Assembly (NCBI RefSeq): GCF_900115565.1
Contig: NZ_FOWW01000005.1
Location: forward strand, 345,420-409,419
Source: Amycolatopsis arida
Lineage (GTDB): Bacteria; Actinomycetota; Actinomycetes; Mycobacteriales; Pseudonocardiaceae
DNA length: 64,000 nt
Direction: 5' to 3'
Of the stretch, positions 46,597 through 55,458 are shown one piece after another. The translations under genes and the position numbers were made by a program. The notes under the pieces are model-generated. The model ran no database searches. It saw nothing but the letters and a program-made list of their open reading frames with translations, and was not told the DNA's origin. Within the stretch, counting starts at the first letter, position 1. Each line of letters starts with the position of its first letter.

Positions 46597-47786
46597 TCCG
46601 GCCCGCCGAACAACACGACGGCGTTGTTGCCGCCGAACGCGAGCGCGTTGTTCTGCACGATCCGTGGCGCCACCGGCCGGGCCACGTTGGGCACACAGTC
46701 CACCGCGCAGGCCGGGTCCGGGTGCTCGTGGTTGATCGTCGGCGGGAGGAACCCGTGCTCGATGGCCAGCACGCAGCCGGCGGCGGCGAGCGCGCTGGCC
46801 GCGCCCATGGTGTGCCCCAGCATCGACTTCATCGACACCGTCGGCGGCGGCTGGGGACCGAACACCCGGTGGATGGCCGCGCACTCGGTGGCGTCGTTGA
46901 CCTTCGTGCCGGTGCCGTGCGCGGAGATGAGGTCCACCTCCCCGGGCCGCACCCCCGCGTCGGCCAGCGCCAACTCCATGCACCTGGCGACGCCGTCCTG
47001 GTCGGGGGCCACCGGGTGGCCGGCGTCGCAGGTCAGCCCGTGGCCGAGCACCTCGGCGTAGACGTGGGCGCCGCGGGCTCGTGCCGCCGCCAACGGCTCC
47101 AGCACCAGCATCGCCGCGCCCTCGCCGGTGAGGATGCCGCCGCGGTCGCGGTCGAACGGCCGGCAGCGCTCGGGGTCGACCGCGCCGAGCCGGTAGAAGC
47201 CGGTGAACGTCGTCCGGCACATCGCGTCGGCGCCGCCGCACAGGGCGAACTCGGCGACACCGGTGCGCACCGCGTCGAACCCGTCGCCGATGGCGTAGTT
47301 GCCGGCCGCGCACGCCGTGCCGAGCGTGGTCGGCTCGACGTCGGAAAGGCCGAGCTCGCGGGCCACCGCGACGGACAACAGGTGCGCCGGCACCCGCGCC
47401 GCGCCGGCCGGGTCCATCGCCTCGGGGCCGGCACGCACGGCCGTCTCGGTCAGCCGCTCGCCCTCGTCGGAGCCGCCGTCGGTGGTGCCGACGGCCACCA
47501 GACCGCGCCGGCCGGTGTCCAGTCCGGCGTCGGCGGCGGCCTGCACGGCCGCGGCGGTGGCGAGTTGAGCGGCCCTACCCAGCTCGGCCACCGGCACCTG
47601 GCGGATCCACCGGTGCGGGTCGAAGCCGACGACCTCGCAGCCGGTCGCGTGCGCGAAGCCGGCGGTGTCGAACGCGCTGATCGGCCGGGCACCACCGCGC
47701 CCGGCGCGCAGGCCCGCGGCGAACTCCGCGGCGCCGGTGCCGATGCTGGACACCACCCCCAGCCCGGTGACGGCCACCCGGCGCAC
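46593..47786 (-). CDS. Beta-ketoacyl-ACP synthase (KS-alpha/FabF type)
   Basis: A 397-residue condensing enzyme. Active-site Cys159 lies in TTLGTACAAGNYAIG, with the histidines in SAHGTGTKVND and MLGHTMGAASA, so it is catalytically complete. GTG 47786 starts VRRVAVTGLGVV two bases after the ACP stop. It forms a minimal synthase with the ACP before it and the inactive partner after it. Neither a ketoreductase, cyclase nor acyltransferase is present, so reduction and priming must come from elsewhere. The product is unknown: a fatty or polyketide chain. Confidence 0.9.
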   Translation of the reverse strand: MRRVAVTGLGVVSSIGTGAAEFAAGLRAGRGGARPISAFDTAGFAHATGCEVVGFDPHRWIRQVPVAELGRAAQLATAAAVQAAADAGLDTGRRGLVAVGTTDGGSDEGERLTETAVRAGPEAMDPAGAARVPAHLLSVAVARELGLSDVEPTTLGTACAAGNYAIGDGFDAVRTGVAEFALCGGADAMCRTTFTGFYRLGAVDPERCRPFDRDRGGILTGEGAAMLVLEPLAAARARGAHVYAEVLGHGLTCDAGHPVAPDQDGVARCMELALADAGVRPGEVDLISAHGTGTKVNDATECAAIHRVFGPQPPPTVSMKSMLGHTMGAASALAAAGCVLAIEHGFLPPTINHEHPDPACAVDCVPNVARPVAPRIVQNNALAFGGNNAVVLFGGPE

Positions 47787-47788
47787 GG

Positions 47789-48055
47789 TCAGCGGTCCAG
47801 TGCCTCGGTGAGAACCTCGTACACGCCGCGCAGGGTGACCAGGCGGTCGAGCGCGTCCTCGTCGATCTCGACGTCGAACTCGATCTCCAGGTTGGCGAGC
47901 AGCTCGATGAGCTTCATCGAGTCGGCCTCGAGGTCGTCGACGAAGTGGTCGGTCTCGCGGACCCGCCCGGTGTCGACCTCCAGCACGCGGCACACCACCT
48001 GCCTGATCTCGTCGGCGCGCCGCGCCACCACCGCGTTCATCGCCCGCTCGCTCAC
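47789..48055 (-). CDS. Acyl carrier protein
   Basis: An 88-residue ACP with the phosphopantetheine serine in DLEADSMKLIEL and the acidic helix II-III region (EIEFDVEIDEDAL). Its ATG overlaps the stop of the Pro-rich triad-2 protein by 4 bases, so it is translationally linked to the secretion-type genes upstream and, with 2 bases between, to the ketosynthase downstream. It is separate from the housekeeping FAS carrier, which in this group is normally elsewhere. Confidence 0.92.
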   Translation of the reverse strand: MSERAMNAVVARRADEIRQVVCRVLEVDTGRVRETDHFVDDLEADSMKLIELLANLEIEFDVEIDEDALDRLVTLRGVYEVLTEALDR

Positions 48056-48606
48056 TTCATCCAGCTGTTGTTCGAGAAGTCGTCGTCGTCGAAGGCCGGC
48101 TCGGGCCGGGCGTGCCGGCCGCGCCGGCGGAACGGCTCGGGGTCGAGCCGCCGCTCGGCGGCCGGCGGCTCCGCCGCGGGCCGGCCGGGGGGTGGCGGAG
48201 CCGGTTGTGCCTGGGGTGGCGGTACCGGGCTCGGCGGGGCCGGGGTCGACGGGGCCGGGGTCGACGGGGCCGGTGGCTCGCCGGTGGGCGCCGGTGTGCC
48301 GGCGAGCCGGGCGATGTCGTCGGCCGGCCGCTCGTCCTCCTCCGGGCCGAAGCCCATGACGTTGTCCCGGCTGGCCCTGGTCTTCTCGGTCGCCCAGCCA
48401 CCCGCGCCGCGCTGCCGGCGGCCGAGCTCGCCCATGTGCTTGGCGACCTTCTCGGCGACCCTGCCCTGCGCGACGAGGTTCTCCCGTGCCTGCTGCCGCG
48501 CCTGCTCGGCGTTGCGTTCCCGCAGCGCGCGGCGGTCCGTCAGCTCGCGGGTGATCCCGCTCAACCGGGAGATCGCCGCCGCCGCCCTGCCCTCGGCCAC
48601 CGTCAC
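48052..48606 (-). CDS. Pro-rich protein with acidic-Trp tail (triad 2, third gene)
   Basis: 184 residues. The N-terminal half is a charged helix (LTDRRALRERNAEQARQQAR, then ENLVAQGRVAEKVAKHMGEL), followed by about 60 residues of Pro/Ala repeats. The end, FDDDDFSNNSWMK, parallels DDEDDFADTDW at the end of the protein encoded at 51737-52285. No family name was recognised. It lacks a signal peptide or membrane helix. Its position after a WXG-like pair suggests a chaperone, adaptor or secreted partner. It lies 25 bases after the 852-residue gene and overlaps the ACP start. Confidence 0.8.
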   Translation of the reverse strand: MTVAEGRAAAAISRLSGITRELTDRRALRERNAEQARQQARENLVAQGRVAEKVAKHMGELGRRQRGAGGWATEKTRASRDNVMGFGPEEDERPADDIARLAGTPAPTGEPPAPSTPAPSTPAPPSPVPPPQAQPAPPPPGRPAAEPPAAERRLDPEPFRRRGRHARPEPAFDDDDFSNNSWMK

Positions 48607-48631
48607 CCCTCGCTCTCCGTGTACGCCGACG

Positions 48632-51190
48632 TCACCGGTCGAACCGGACCGACCGCTCGCCCTCGTCGTTCAGCGACCCGCTGATCCGGTTCGCCGAGCT
48701 CCCGGTGTCGAAGATGCCGCCGTCGATCCGGTACGGGTTCGAGCCGCGCTCCTGGTCGCCGCCGCCCCCGCCACCGACGCCCATGGCACCCATGCCGCCA
48801 CCCATCATGCCCATGCCGCCCATGCCGGCCGCACCGGCACCGGCGCCCGCGTCACCGAGCCCGCCGGGCGCGGAGCCCAGCCCGGCGCCGACACCGGCCG
48901 GCTGCGCCGCCCCGGGGGCGGCCGCCGCGCTCTGCGACCCCTCTTCCAGCGGTGCGCCGTCCGATGCGCCGCCACCGCCGAACCCGGCGTCGCCGAGGAG
49001 CCCGCCGCCGCTGCCGCCGCCCACGGCCGCGGGCGTGGTCCGCTCGGCGGCGTCGTCGGCCGGCTCGGACCCGGTATCCGCTTCGGCGCCCACACCGGCG
49101 CCGGCCGCCCCGGCCTCCGCGAGACCACCCATGTCGCCGGGGGCGCCACCGCCCCCGGCGGCGACACCGACCGCCGCGGGCGGGCGGTCGCCGGCTGCGG
49201 GCTTGGTCTCGATCCCACCGTCACCGCGCTCGACCCCCAGCCCGTCCGGCCCGACCTCGGCCCGGCCGATCCGCGCCTCGCCGCCGACCCGCGGGCCCTC
49301 GCCGGGGCGCGGCTCGCCTGGCCGGGCGCCGGCCGCGGACTCCTCGCCGAGCGTGTAGGTGGTGGGCTCACCGGTGCCGTCGTCGACGGTGACCACGGTG
49401 GGCCCTTCCGGCCCTTCCGGCTGCTCCGCGGTGATCCTGAGGTCGCCGTCCTCGATGTGGATCTTGCCGTCCGGCCCTGGCCGGTACACCTGCTCGCCAC
49501 CGGGCCCGCCGCCCCGGGGGCCGAACTCGCCCTGGCCCGCGGTGTCGCCGCCCGCCACGTCGCCGGCCTCGTCGCCCGCCTTGTCCTCGCCGGTGCCGAA
49601 GTCCAGCTGGTAGTCCTTCACCGCGCCGGAGCCGTCGTCGACCGAGATCGCCATGTCCCCGGACTCGTCCGGCTCGGAGATCTCGATCTTGTGGTCACCC
49701 TGCTCGACGGTGAGGGTGTCCCGGTCCTCACCGAGGTCCTTGACGGCCTCGCCGGTCTCCGGGTCGATCGGGTACGGCTCGCCGGTCTCCGGGTTCACCT
49801 CCAGCGGCTCGCCGGTGACCGGGTTGGTGCCGGCCTCCGGCTTCTCCGTGCCGGGCGTCTCCGGCGTGCTCGCGGACGGCGGGGTGCCCCCGCCACCGGG
49901 CATGCCGCCGCCCGGGGTTCCGCCGCCGGGCGTGCCACCCCCTGGCGTGCCACCGCCGGGGGTGTCGCCCGGGTTGGGGTTCGGGTTGGCCGGGCCCGGG
50001 TCCCGCACCTCGGGGAACTTGTTCTCGTACTCCTTGAGGTAGTTGGCCAGCTCCTCCCACGCGGCGTCCACCGCCTCGACGGTGTCGTCGCACACCTGCT
50101 CGAACCGCAGGTAGAGGCCCTGCGCCCCGCTGCTGCCGTAGAGGTCGGGGTTCCACGACTGGCGGATCCACTTCTTGCACTCGCTGATGACGTAGGCCTT
50201 GTTCTCGTCGTTGAGGCCGCAATCGTCACTCCGGATGGTCGACTCCAGGTTGCTGCCGCACACGGAGTCCACCCACGCGGCGACCTCGAGCACCTGCTCC
50301 TGCGAGTCGAACTCGCCCCTGGCCAGCTTCATCACCTTGCCGGCGATGTCCTTGGTGGCGCTGCCGAGGGTGTCGGTGTAGAGGGCGAGCACCTCGTCGG
50401 CCTTGGCCTTGCACGCGTCGTACACCGTCTGCACGGCCGCCTCGATCACCTGCGGCGCGCCGGCGAGGTGCTCGATCAGTTCGTCGGCGTGCGGCTGGAT
50501 GTCCTTGCCGTACTTGTCGTAGGAGGCGTTGGCGCCGGCGCCGGTCCAGTCCTCGTACAGCGAGTTGAGCTGCCCGTCGGAGGTCCGCTTGAGCTCGGAC
50601 AGCACCGTGTGGGCGTCGCGCAGCTTCTCGGCCTCGTCGAGGAACTTCGCGAAGTCGATGCCCTTCTGCTCGTCGAACCGCTGTTGGATGTCGCGGTCGA
50701 ACTGCAGCGGCCCCTCCACCCCGCGGGAGTCCTCCGGCACCTGCTCGTCCACCGGCAGGAAGTCGCGGAACACGTCGAGCGCGGGCTCGGCCAGCTCGAA
50801 CAGCTCGTCGGAGGTCTTGACGCCGGCGCCGCCCGGACCGGGTGGGCGCAGGCCGTCGAGCTCACCCTGGTTCTCGGTGATCTGCGTCCGCTGCTCGCGG
50901 GCGTGGTGACCGGCCTCGTCCGACTCGGACCTCGCCCGCTCGTACACCTTGTCGGTGGACCCGTAATACGGGACGCCCGGATTGCCGAGCGCGTCGGGCC
51001 GGCTGTACGGGGCGTCGCCCTTGAAGTTGTACCGCTCCATGTACTGCCGGGCCTCGGGCGGCTCGACGACACCGCCGATCCGGTTGCCGCCGTTCTCGTA
51101 GGAGTAGGCGAGGAGCAGCTCCTCCTTGGTGTCGGCGGAGACGTACGGGTCGTCCAGCAGCTGCTTGACCTCGTTCCAGGACTTGCTCAC
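48632..51190 (-). CDS. Large WXG-like, beta-repeat and Gly-rich protein (triad 2, second gene)
   Basis: 852 residues without a signal peptide. Residues 1-395 are helical, with GIDFAKF (177-183) and a WTG motif at 215-217 as in WXG100 folds, and four cysteines at about 311-369. A Pro/Gly hinge (TPGGG repeats, about 409-435) and three NPxTGEP decads follow. Two beta units then come (about 490-532 and 565-616; TLTVEQGDHKIEI and RPGPDGKIHIEDG). The rest is Gly/Ala/Met-rich and ends with NRISGSLND. The 916-residue paralog upstream has the same order. Start GTG 51190 overlaps the small WXG gene by 4 bases. Probably a type VII-exported protein. Confidence 0.82.
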   Translation of the reverse strand: MSKSWNEVKQLLDDPYVSADTKEELLLAYSYENGGNRIGGVVEPPEARQYMERYNFKGDAPYSRPDALGNPGVPYYGSTDKVYERARSESDEAGHHAREQRTQITENQGELDGLRPPGPGGAGVKTSDELFELAEPALDVFRDFLPVDEQVPEDSRGVEGPLQFDRDIQQRFDEQKGIDFAKFLDEAEKLRDAHTVLSELKRTSDGQLNSLYEDWTGAGANASYDKYGKDIQPHADELIEHLAGAPQVIEAAVQTVYDACKAKADEVLALYTDTLGSATKDIAGKVMKLARGEFDSQEQVLEVAAWVDSVCGSNLESTIRSDDCGLNDENKAYVISECKKWIRQSWNPDLYGSSGAQGLYLRFEQVCDDTVEAVDAAWEELANYLKEYENKFPEVRDPGPANPNPNPGDTPGGGTPGGGTPGGGTPGGGMPGGGGTPPSASTPETPGTEKPEAGTNPVTGEPLEVNPETGEPYPIDPETGEAVKDLGEDRDTLTVEQGDHKIEISEPDESGDMAISVDDGSGAVKDYQLDFGTGEDKAGDEAGDVAGGDTAGQGEFGPRGGGPGGEQVYRPGPDGKIHIEDGDLRITAEQPEGPEGPTVVTVDDGTGEPTTYTLGEESAAGARPGEPRPGEGPRVGGEARIGRAEVGPDGLGVERGDGGIETKPAAGDRPPAAVGVAAGGGGAPGDMGGLAEAGAAGAGVGAEADTGSEPADDAAERTTPAAVGGGSGGGLLGDAGFGGGGASDGAPLEEGSQSAAAAPGAAQPAGVGAGLGSAPGGLGDAGAGAGAAGMGGMGMMGGGMGAMGVGGGGGGDQERGSNPYRIDGGIFDTGSSANRISGSLNDEGERSVRFDR

Positions 51191-51546
51191 AGCCCGCTCC
51201 CCGAGCGCCGGGCGGCGTCGGCCTGCGCCGACTCGGCCGCGCTGTAGCTCTTGCCGGCGCTGCCGATCGAGTTGGCGAAGGCCACCAGCGACGCGCACAT
51301 GGTGTCCGCGGCCTTGCCCACCTGCTCGATGCCCAGCGAGTACTGGCCGTGCCACTGGCCGTGCTTGGTGCCGAAGTCCTTCTCGGCGACCTTGGTCGGC
51401 TGCAGGTCCTTCACCTCGGACTTCGCGTCCTCCGCCGCGTCGTGGATGGCCCGAGCCTGCTGGACCATCGTGTCGGCCTGCGCGGTGTAGCCCTGTGGCG
51501 CGGACACCCCCGAGGTGGTGCTCACGCTTGGCGGCGGTGTGGTCAC
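51187..51546 (-). CDS. WXG100-like protein with YxxxE tail (triad 2, first gene)
   Basis: 119 residues, helical. The WXG motif is WHG in KHGQWHGQYSLG, and the C-terminal YSAAE fits the YxxxD/E export signal of type VII substrates. GTG 51546 was preferred over the in-frame ATG at 51564 because GGGGGAG lies seven bases before it. It precedes the 852-residue protein with a 4-base overlap, an arrangement seen for WXG partners that form heterodimers with larger substrates. The 190-base gap before it may hold an internal promoter. Confidence 0.8.
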   Translation of the reverse strand: MTTPPPSVSTTSGVSAPQGYTAQADTMVQQARAIHDAAEDAKSEVKDLQPTKVAEKDFGTKHGQWHGQYSLGIEQVGKAADTMCASLVAFANSIGSAGKSYSAAESAQADAARRSGSGL

Positions 51547-51736
51547 GGTCCGCTCCCCCTTCAACGAGATGTCCGGCGGCCTGCGGTGGTGGGACGCGGC
51601 GGGGAGGCGTTCGGTGCCGTTCTCCCGCTGTGCCGTGTCCCACCGGTGCGGGTGGCGCCGTGGCGCGCTGACCAGAATGTACCGACCGGCGAGGTCGGGA
51701 AGCAGCGGTTCGCGTCGTTCGGGTACGCGGACGTGA

Positions 51737-52285
51737 TCAGTCGGACGTCCAGTCGGTGTCGGCGAAGTCGTCCTCGTCGTCGACGAGGCGATTGGTGGCG
51801 GTGCGCGGCGGTGCCGGCGGTGTCGGCGGTGTCGACGGTGTCGGCGGGCTCCCCGGCACGGGGCTCGACAGTGGGGTCGGCACTGGGTCCGTTACTGGGG
51901 TCGTTGGTGGGTTCGGTAGCGGGCCCGGCGCCGGGGGCGGGCCGGCCGGGGTGGGTGGCCGGTCGCGCTGGTCGCTGTCCGGCCGGCCCGGTCCCGCGCC
52001 CCGGGCGTCCTCGTCGTCCGGCAGGTCGAAGGTCACCTCGTCGTCGGCCGGGGTGGCCGGCCGCGACCACGCGTTCCGGCCGGCCCGCCGGTCACTCGCC
52101 GTGCGGTCGAGCTCGGCGCAGAACGCCGCGGACTCCGCGCGGCGCCGGTCGGCCTCCGCGCGGATGCGGTCGCGCTGGGTGCGGACGGCCGCGTCGACCT
52201 CGGCCGCCGCGGCGCCGGCGCGCTCCCGGATCCGGGCGAGCCGTTCCGCCAGTGTGGAGTGGGGAGTGGAGGGGGGAGTGCTCAC
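51737..52285 (-). CDS. Pro-rich protein with acidic-Trp tail (triad 1, third gene)
   Basis: 182 residues. A charged helix (LAERLARIRERAGAAAAEVD, RTQRDRIRAEADRRRAESAA) is followed by Pro/Thr-rich linkers with PPTP words and the tail VDDEDDFADTDWTSD. It has the same layout as the protein at 48052-48606, including the acidic tail with a Trp three or four residues from the end. It overlaps the upstream 916-residue gene by 4 bases. No known family; no signal peptide. Confidence 0.8.
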   Translation of the reverse strand: MSTPPSTPHSTLAERLARIRERAGAAAAEVDAAVRTQRDRIRAEADRRRAESAAFCAELDRTASDRRAGRNAWSRPATPADDEVTFDLPDDEDARGAGPGRPDSDQRDRPPTPAGPPPAPGPLPNPPTTPVTDPVPTPLSSPVPGSPPTPSTPPTPPAPPRTATNRLVDDEDDFADTDWTSD

Positions 52286-55032
52286 CGGCCGCCCTCCCGC
52301 CCGGCGGGGGCCTCGGGCAGCTCGCCGAGCGAGCCGCTGATCCGGTTACCGGTGCCGCCCCGCCCGAAGAGGAGGTCCTCGAGCAACCCGCCACGGCCGG
52401 GACCACGGTCGCCGGCGGCACCGGTGGCGGCGCCCTGCTCGGGAATTCCGCCGTCCAACGGTTCCTGCCCTACCCGCGACGCGTTCGGGCCACGCTCGGC
52501 CTCGCCGGCCGGGACACCGCCGCCACCGCCGCCCAGCGCCGGGAGACCGCCGCCGTCCGCCGGTCCGGCGCCGGGGGCACCGCCGTCCCCACCGGGCGCG
52601 CTGCCCAGCCCGGGACCAGGCGGCCCCTCGCCACCACCGGGAACATCACCGGTGGGGACCTGGTCAGCACCACGGAACGCCGCCGGCACGGTCGTTTGGT
52701 CAGCACCGCCGTCCCCACCGGGCGCGCTGCCCAGTCCAGGACCAGACAGCCCCTCACCACCGGCAACACCACCGCTGGGAGCCTGGTCAGCGCCACGGAA
52801 CGCCGCCGGCGTCGTTGCCTGGTCGACGCCGTCCTTCCCACCGCCGGTGCCGCCAGCGCTGTCAGCGCTGTCAGCGCCAGCGCGTTCGACGTTGTCCGCG
52901 ACTCGACCGCCGTTCCCGGTGCCGGCACCGCCACGGTCCGCGCCATCACCCACACCGGCGCTGCCCGCGGCGCCGCCGTCACCACCGCCGATGCCGGCAC
53001 CGCCACGGTTCGCACCGGGGGTGGTGGCGACGTGCTCGGGATCCTGGCCGAGGACGTAGCTGGTGGGATCCCCGCTTCCGTCGGCGATGGTCACGACGGT
53101 GGGGCCGCCGGGTCCGGCCGGTCGCTCGGCGGTGATGGTCACCTCGCCGTCCTCGACGCGCACCGTCCCGTCCGGACCTGGCCGGTGCGCCGGCCGCTCG
53201 GCCCCGCCGCCCGGCCGTTCGCCGTCCGCGCCATCCCCCGGGGCGGCGGCCCGCTCACCGGCGTCCCGTCCCACATCGGCGAGGGCATCGGGGCGGGCGA
53301 CTCCGAGCTCGCCGGAGCGGGCACCACCGGGCTCCTCGGGGTCGAGGTCCAGGTGGTACTCGGTGCGGGTGCCGGTGCCGTCGTCGATCACGACGGTCAT
53401 CCGGCCGCCGGCATCGGGTGCGACGAGGGTCAGCTCCCGGTCGCCCCTTCGCACGGTCAGCGCGTCTCGCTCGGGATCGCTGGCCCCGCTCCCCACGGGA
53501 TCCGACCCCGGCACCGGCGCCTCGTCCGCCGGCATCGCCTCGGCCCCCGCACCAGGCACCGCGTCGGGCCCCGCGTCGGCCGGCGTGCCGGGCGCCGTGG
53601 CGGGCCCGCTCGGCGGCGGGACGGCGGCGCCGGGAGCCGCCGGAACGCCAGCGGCCACCGGGTTCGCACCCACGGCCGGCACCCCGCCCGCGGCCACCGG
53701 AACGCCCGCGGCGGCCGGCATGCTCCCCATCTCGGCCGGCGCGGTCGCCGGGGCCGACGGGAAGGGGTCCGGGTCGAGCGCTCCAGCCAGCTCCTCGACC
53801 AGCGCCTCGTAGCTCTCCCGCACGGCATGGACGTAGGTCGCGGCGTGCTGGTGCACCGCGCCGGCCCTGGCGCTGTACTCGGTGCGGAACCGTTGCAGCG
53901 CCGCCTCGGCCTCCTGCAGCAGGCGCTGGTACTTGGCGATCTCCTCACGGATGTTGTCCGCGCTGATCGAGGTGCTGAGGTCGAAGCCAAGCTTGGTCGG
54001 AAGTCCGAACACCGGCACCGCGACCGCGTACAGGTCGCCCAGGAAGCCCATGAACCCTTCACCGGCGCTCTCCACCTTGGCGGCCTCGGCCTCGAGTTGT
54101 TGGATCAGTCCCGGCGTTCGCTCCCGCGCCTGCAGCAGGTTGGCGACCTCGCTCGGGGTGTGACCGGCGATGGTGCCGTCTCCGTAGGCGTCGAGCACCC
54201 GGTTGGCGAAGTCCACCACGGACTGCCGCACCCCGGTGTCGACCACCTCGGTGATCGTCTCGGGTGCCGTGCCCAGCGCGTGGGCCAGCGTGGCCGAGCC
54301 CTTCACCAGCCCGTCGTCGCGCCGCTGCGCGGCCGCCTTGGCGTCACCGGCCCAGTCGGCGGTGTTCGTGGTCCACGCCTGGCGCAGGTGCTCGCGGACC
54401 TGCTCGACCCCCTCGGCCGTGGTGCGCAGCAGCTGGGCGTCGGCCCGGAAGGCGGCGAAGTCGATGCCGCGGAACTCGTCGAGCCCGGCGCGCAGGCTCG
54501 CCGGGTCGACCCCGGAGTGCGGGTACCCGCCACCCGGTGCCGCCGCGGTCGCGGGAGTGGGCGCCGGGGCCAGCGGGCCGCCGGCCTGTTGGAAGTACGG
54601 GTGGAAGTCGTCGAACAGCCGCAGCCCTTTGGCGGCCTCGTCGATGATCTGGTCGGAGGTGGCGAACCCGCCCTGCCGCAGCGCCTCCCGGCCGGAGCGC
54701 ACCGCGTCCTGGCCGTCGCGGACCCGCCCGGCCTCCCGCTGGGCCTGGGCCGCGGGGTAGGCGAAGAGCAGGTTGGTCACGCTCTCGCCGGCGGCCTGCC
54801 CGCCGCCCTGGACGTCGGCGGGGTCCGCACCCACCTGCGGGGCGTACCGGCGGATCTCCGCGTCGGTGAGGTGGCCCATCGCCGAGAGGCCGTACAGGAT
54901 GCGGTTCCGCAGCTCGGGCGGGACGTTCGGGTCGTCCAGCATCGCCCGCATCTCGGCGATCTGCGCGGTGCCGAAGTGCTGGTTTGCGAAGTCCTTGGCC
55001 CCCGCGTCGGAGGGACCGATCAGCCGGCTCAC
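52282..55032 (-). CDS. Large WXG-like, beta-repeat and Gly-rich protein (triad 1, second gene)
   Basis: 916 residues, paralog of the 852-residue protein. A helical N-terminus (1-about 440) has RGIDFAAF at 188-195 and WAG at 227-229, aligning with GIDFAKF and WTG of the paralog. An Ala/Pro linker is followed by two beta units (ALTVRRGDRELTL..., RPGPDGTVRVEDGEVTITAE). Next comes a Gly-rich part with a tandem repeat of about 40 residues (PAAFRGADQ... twice). The end is NRISGSLGE, as in the paralog. GTG 55032 overlaps the small WXG gene by 4 bases. No catalytic toxin domain is visible at the C-terminus. Likely exported by a type VII system; function unknown. Confidence 0.82.
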   Translation of the reverse strand: MSRLIGPSDAGAKDFANQHFGTAQIAEMRAMLDDPNVPPELRNRILYGLSAMGHLTDAEIRRYAPQVGADPADVQGGGQAAGESVTNLLFAYPAAQAQREAGRVRDGQDAVRSGREALRQGGFATSDQIIDEAAKGLRLFDDFHPYFQQAGGPLAPAPTPATAAAPGGGYPHSGVDPASLRAGLDEFRGIDFAAFRADAQLLRTTAEGVEQVREHLRQAWTTNTADWAGDAKAAAQRRDDGLVKGSATLAHALGTAPETITEVVDTGVRQSVVDFANRVLDAYGDGTIAGHTPSEVANLLQARERTPGLIQQLEAEAAKVESAGEGFMGFLGDLYAVAVPVFGLPTKLGFDLSTSISADNIREEIAKYQRLLQEAEAALQRFRTEYSARAGAVHQHAATYVHAVRESYEALVEELAGALDPDPFPSAPATAPAEMGSMPAAAGVPVAAGGVPAVGANPVAAGVPAAPGAAVPPPSGPATAPGTPADAGPDAVPGAGAEAMPADEAPVPGSDPVGSGASDPERDALTVRRGDRELTLVAPDAGGRMTVVIDDGTGTRTEYHLDLDPEEPGGARSGELGVARPDALADVGRDAGERAAAPGDGADGERPGGGAERPAHRPGPDGTVRVEDGEVTITAERPAGPGGPTVVTIADGSGDPTSYVLGQDPEHVATTPGANRGGAGIGGGDGGAAGSAGVGDGADRGGAGTGNGGRVADNVERAGADSADSAGGTGGGKDGVDQATTPAAFRGADQAPSGGVAGGEGLSGPGLGSAPGGDGGADQTTVPAAFRGADQVPTGDVPGGGEGPPGPGLGSAPGGDGGAPGAGPADGGGLPALGGGGGGVPAGEAERGPNASRVGQEPLDGGIPEQGAATGAAGDRGPGRGGLLEDLLFGRGGTGNRISGSLGELPEAPAGREGGR

Positions 55033-55337
55033 CGGGACCCACTCCTGGTGATCACGTCCGCGCCGACGTCCTCGCCCTTCTCGTAGCCGCCGGCCGCGGC
55101 GGTGAGCGCGGCACCCAGCTCCGACACCCCGTCTGCGTACCGGCCGATGGTGTCGCCGTGTCGGGCGACCACCTCGGCGTAGCGACCGGCGACGTCCGTC
55201 CAGGCACGGCCGACCTTCCCGGTGGTGACCTCGGTCTCCACCCGGGCCGCGAGGGTGGCCAGCTCGCCGCTCTCGGCGCTGTACGCCGCGCCGGCGGCGT
55301 TGAGCTTCCCCGGATCCACCCTGTGACCTGCGCCCAC
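55029..55337 (-). CDS. WXG100-like protein with YxxxE tail (triad 1, first gene)
   Basis: 102 residues of helices separated near the Trp in GRAWTDVAGRYAEVV (W without the exact following Gly). The C-terminal GGYEKGE gives YxxxE, the type VII export signal. GTG 55337 follows GGGAGGGACC. It heads the nine-gene minus-strand run ending at 45502. Its promoter must lie in the 120 bases before it, next to the end of glmM. Confidence 0.8.
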   Translation of the reverse strand: MGAGHRVDPGKLNAAGAAYSAESGELATLAARVETEVTTGKVGRAWTDVAGRYAEVVARHGDTIGRYADGVSELGAALTAAAGGYEKGEDVGADVITRSGSR

Positions 55338-55458
55338 CGGTCCCTCCCGTCCGCGGAGATGTCGCCCGTGCCGTCACCGGGCGCCTACGGAATGTACCGG
55401 GCACCGTCCGCGGGCCGCAGGCACTTCACCGAGTTCCGCGACGATCGTCGGGACGCGC

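Noticed and set aside
47945..51247. Very long open frame of 1100 codons on the plus strand opposite the triad-2 genes
   Set aside because: It is antisense to the 852-residue gene with its WXG, beta-unit and overlap signals. The product is low-complexity Arg/Gly/Leu/Val, a typical GC-rich shadow.
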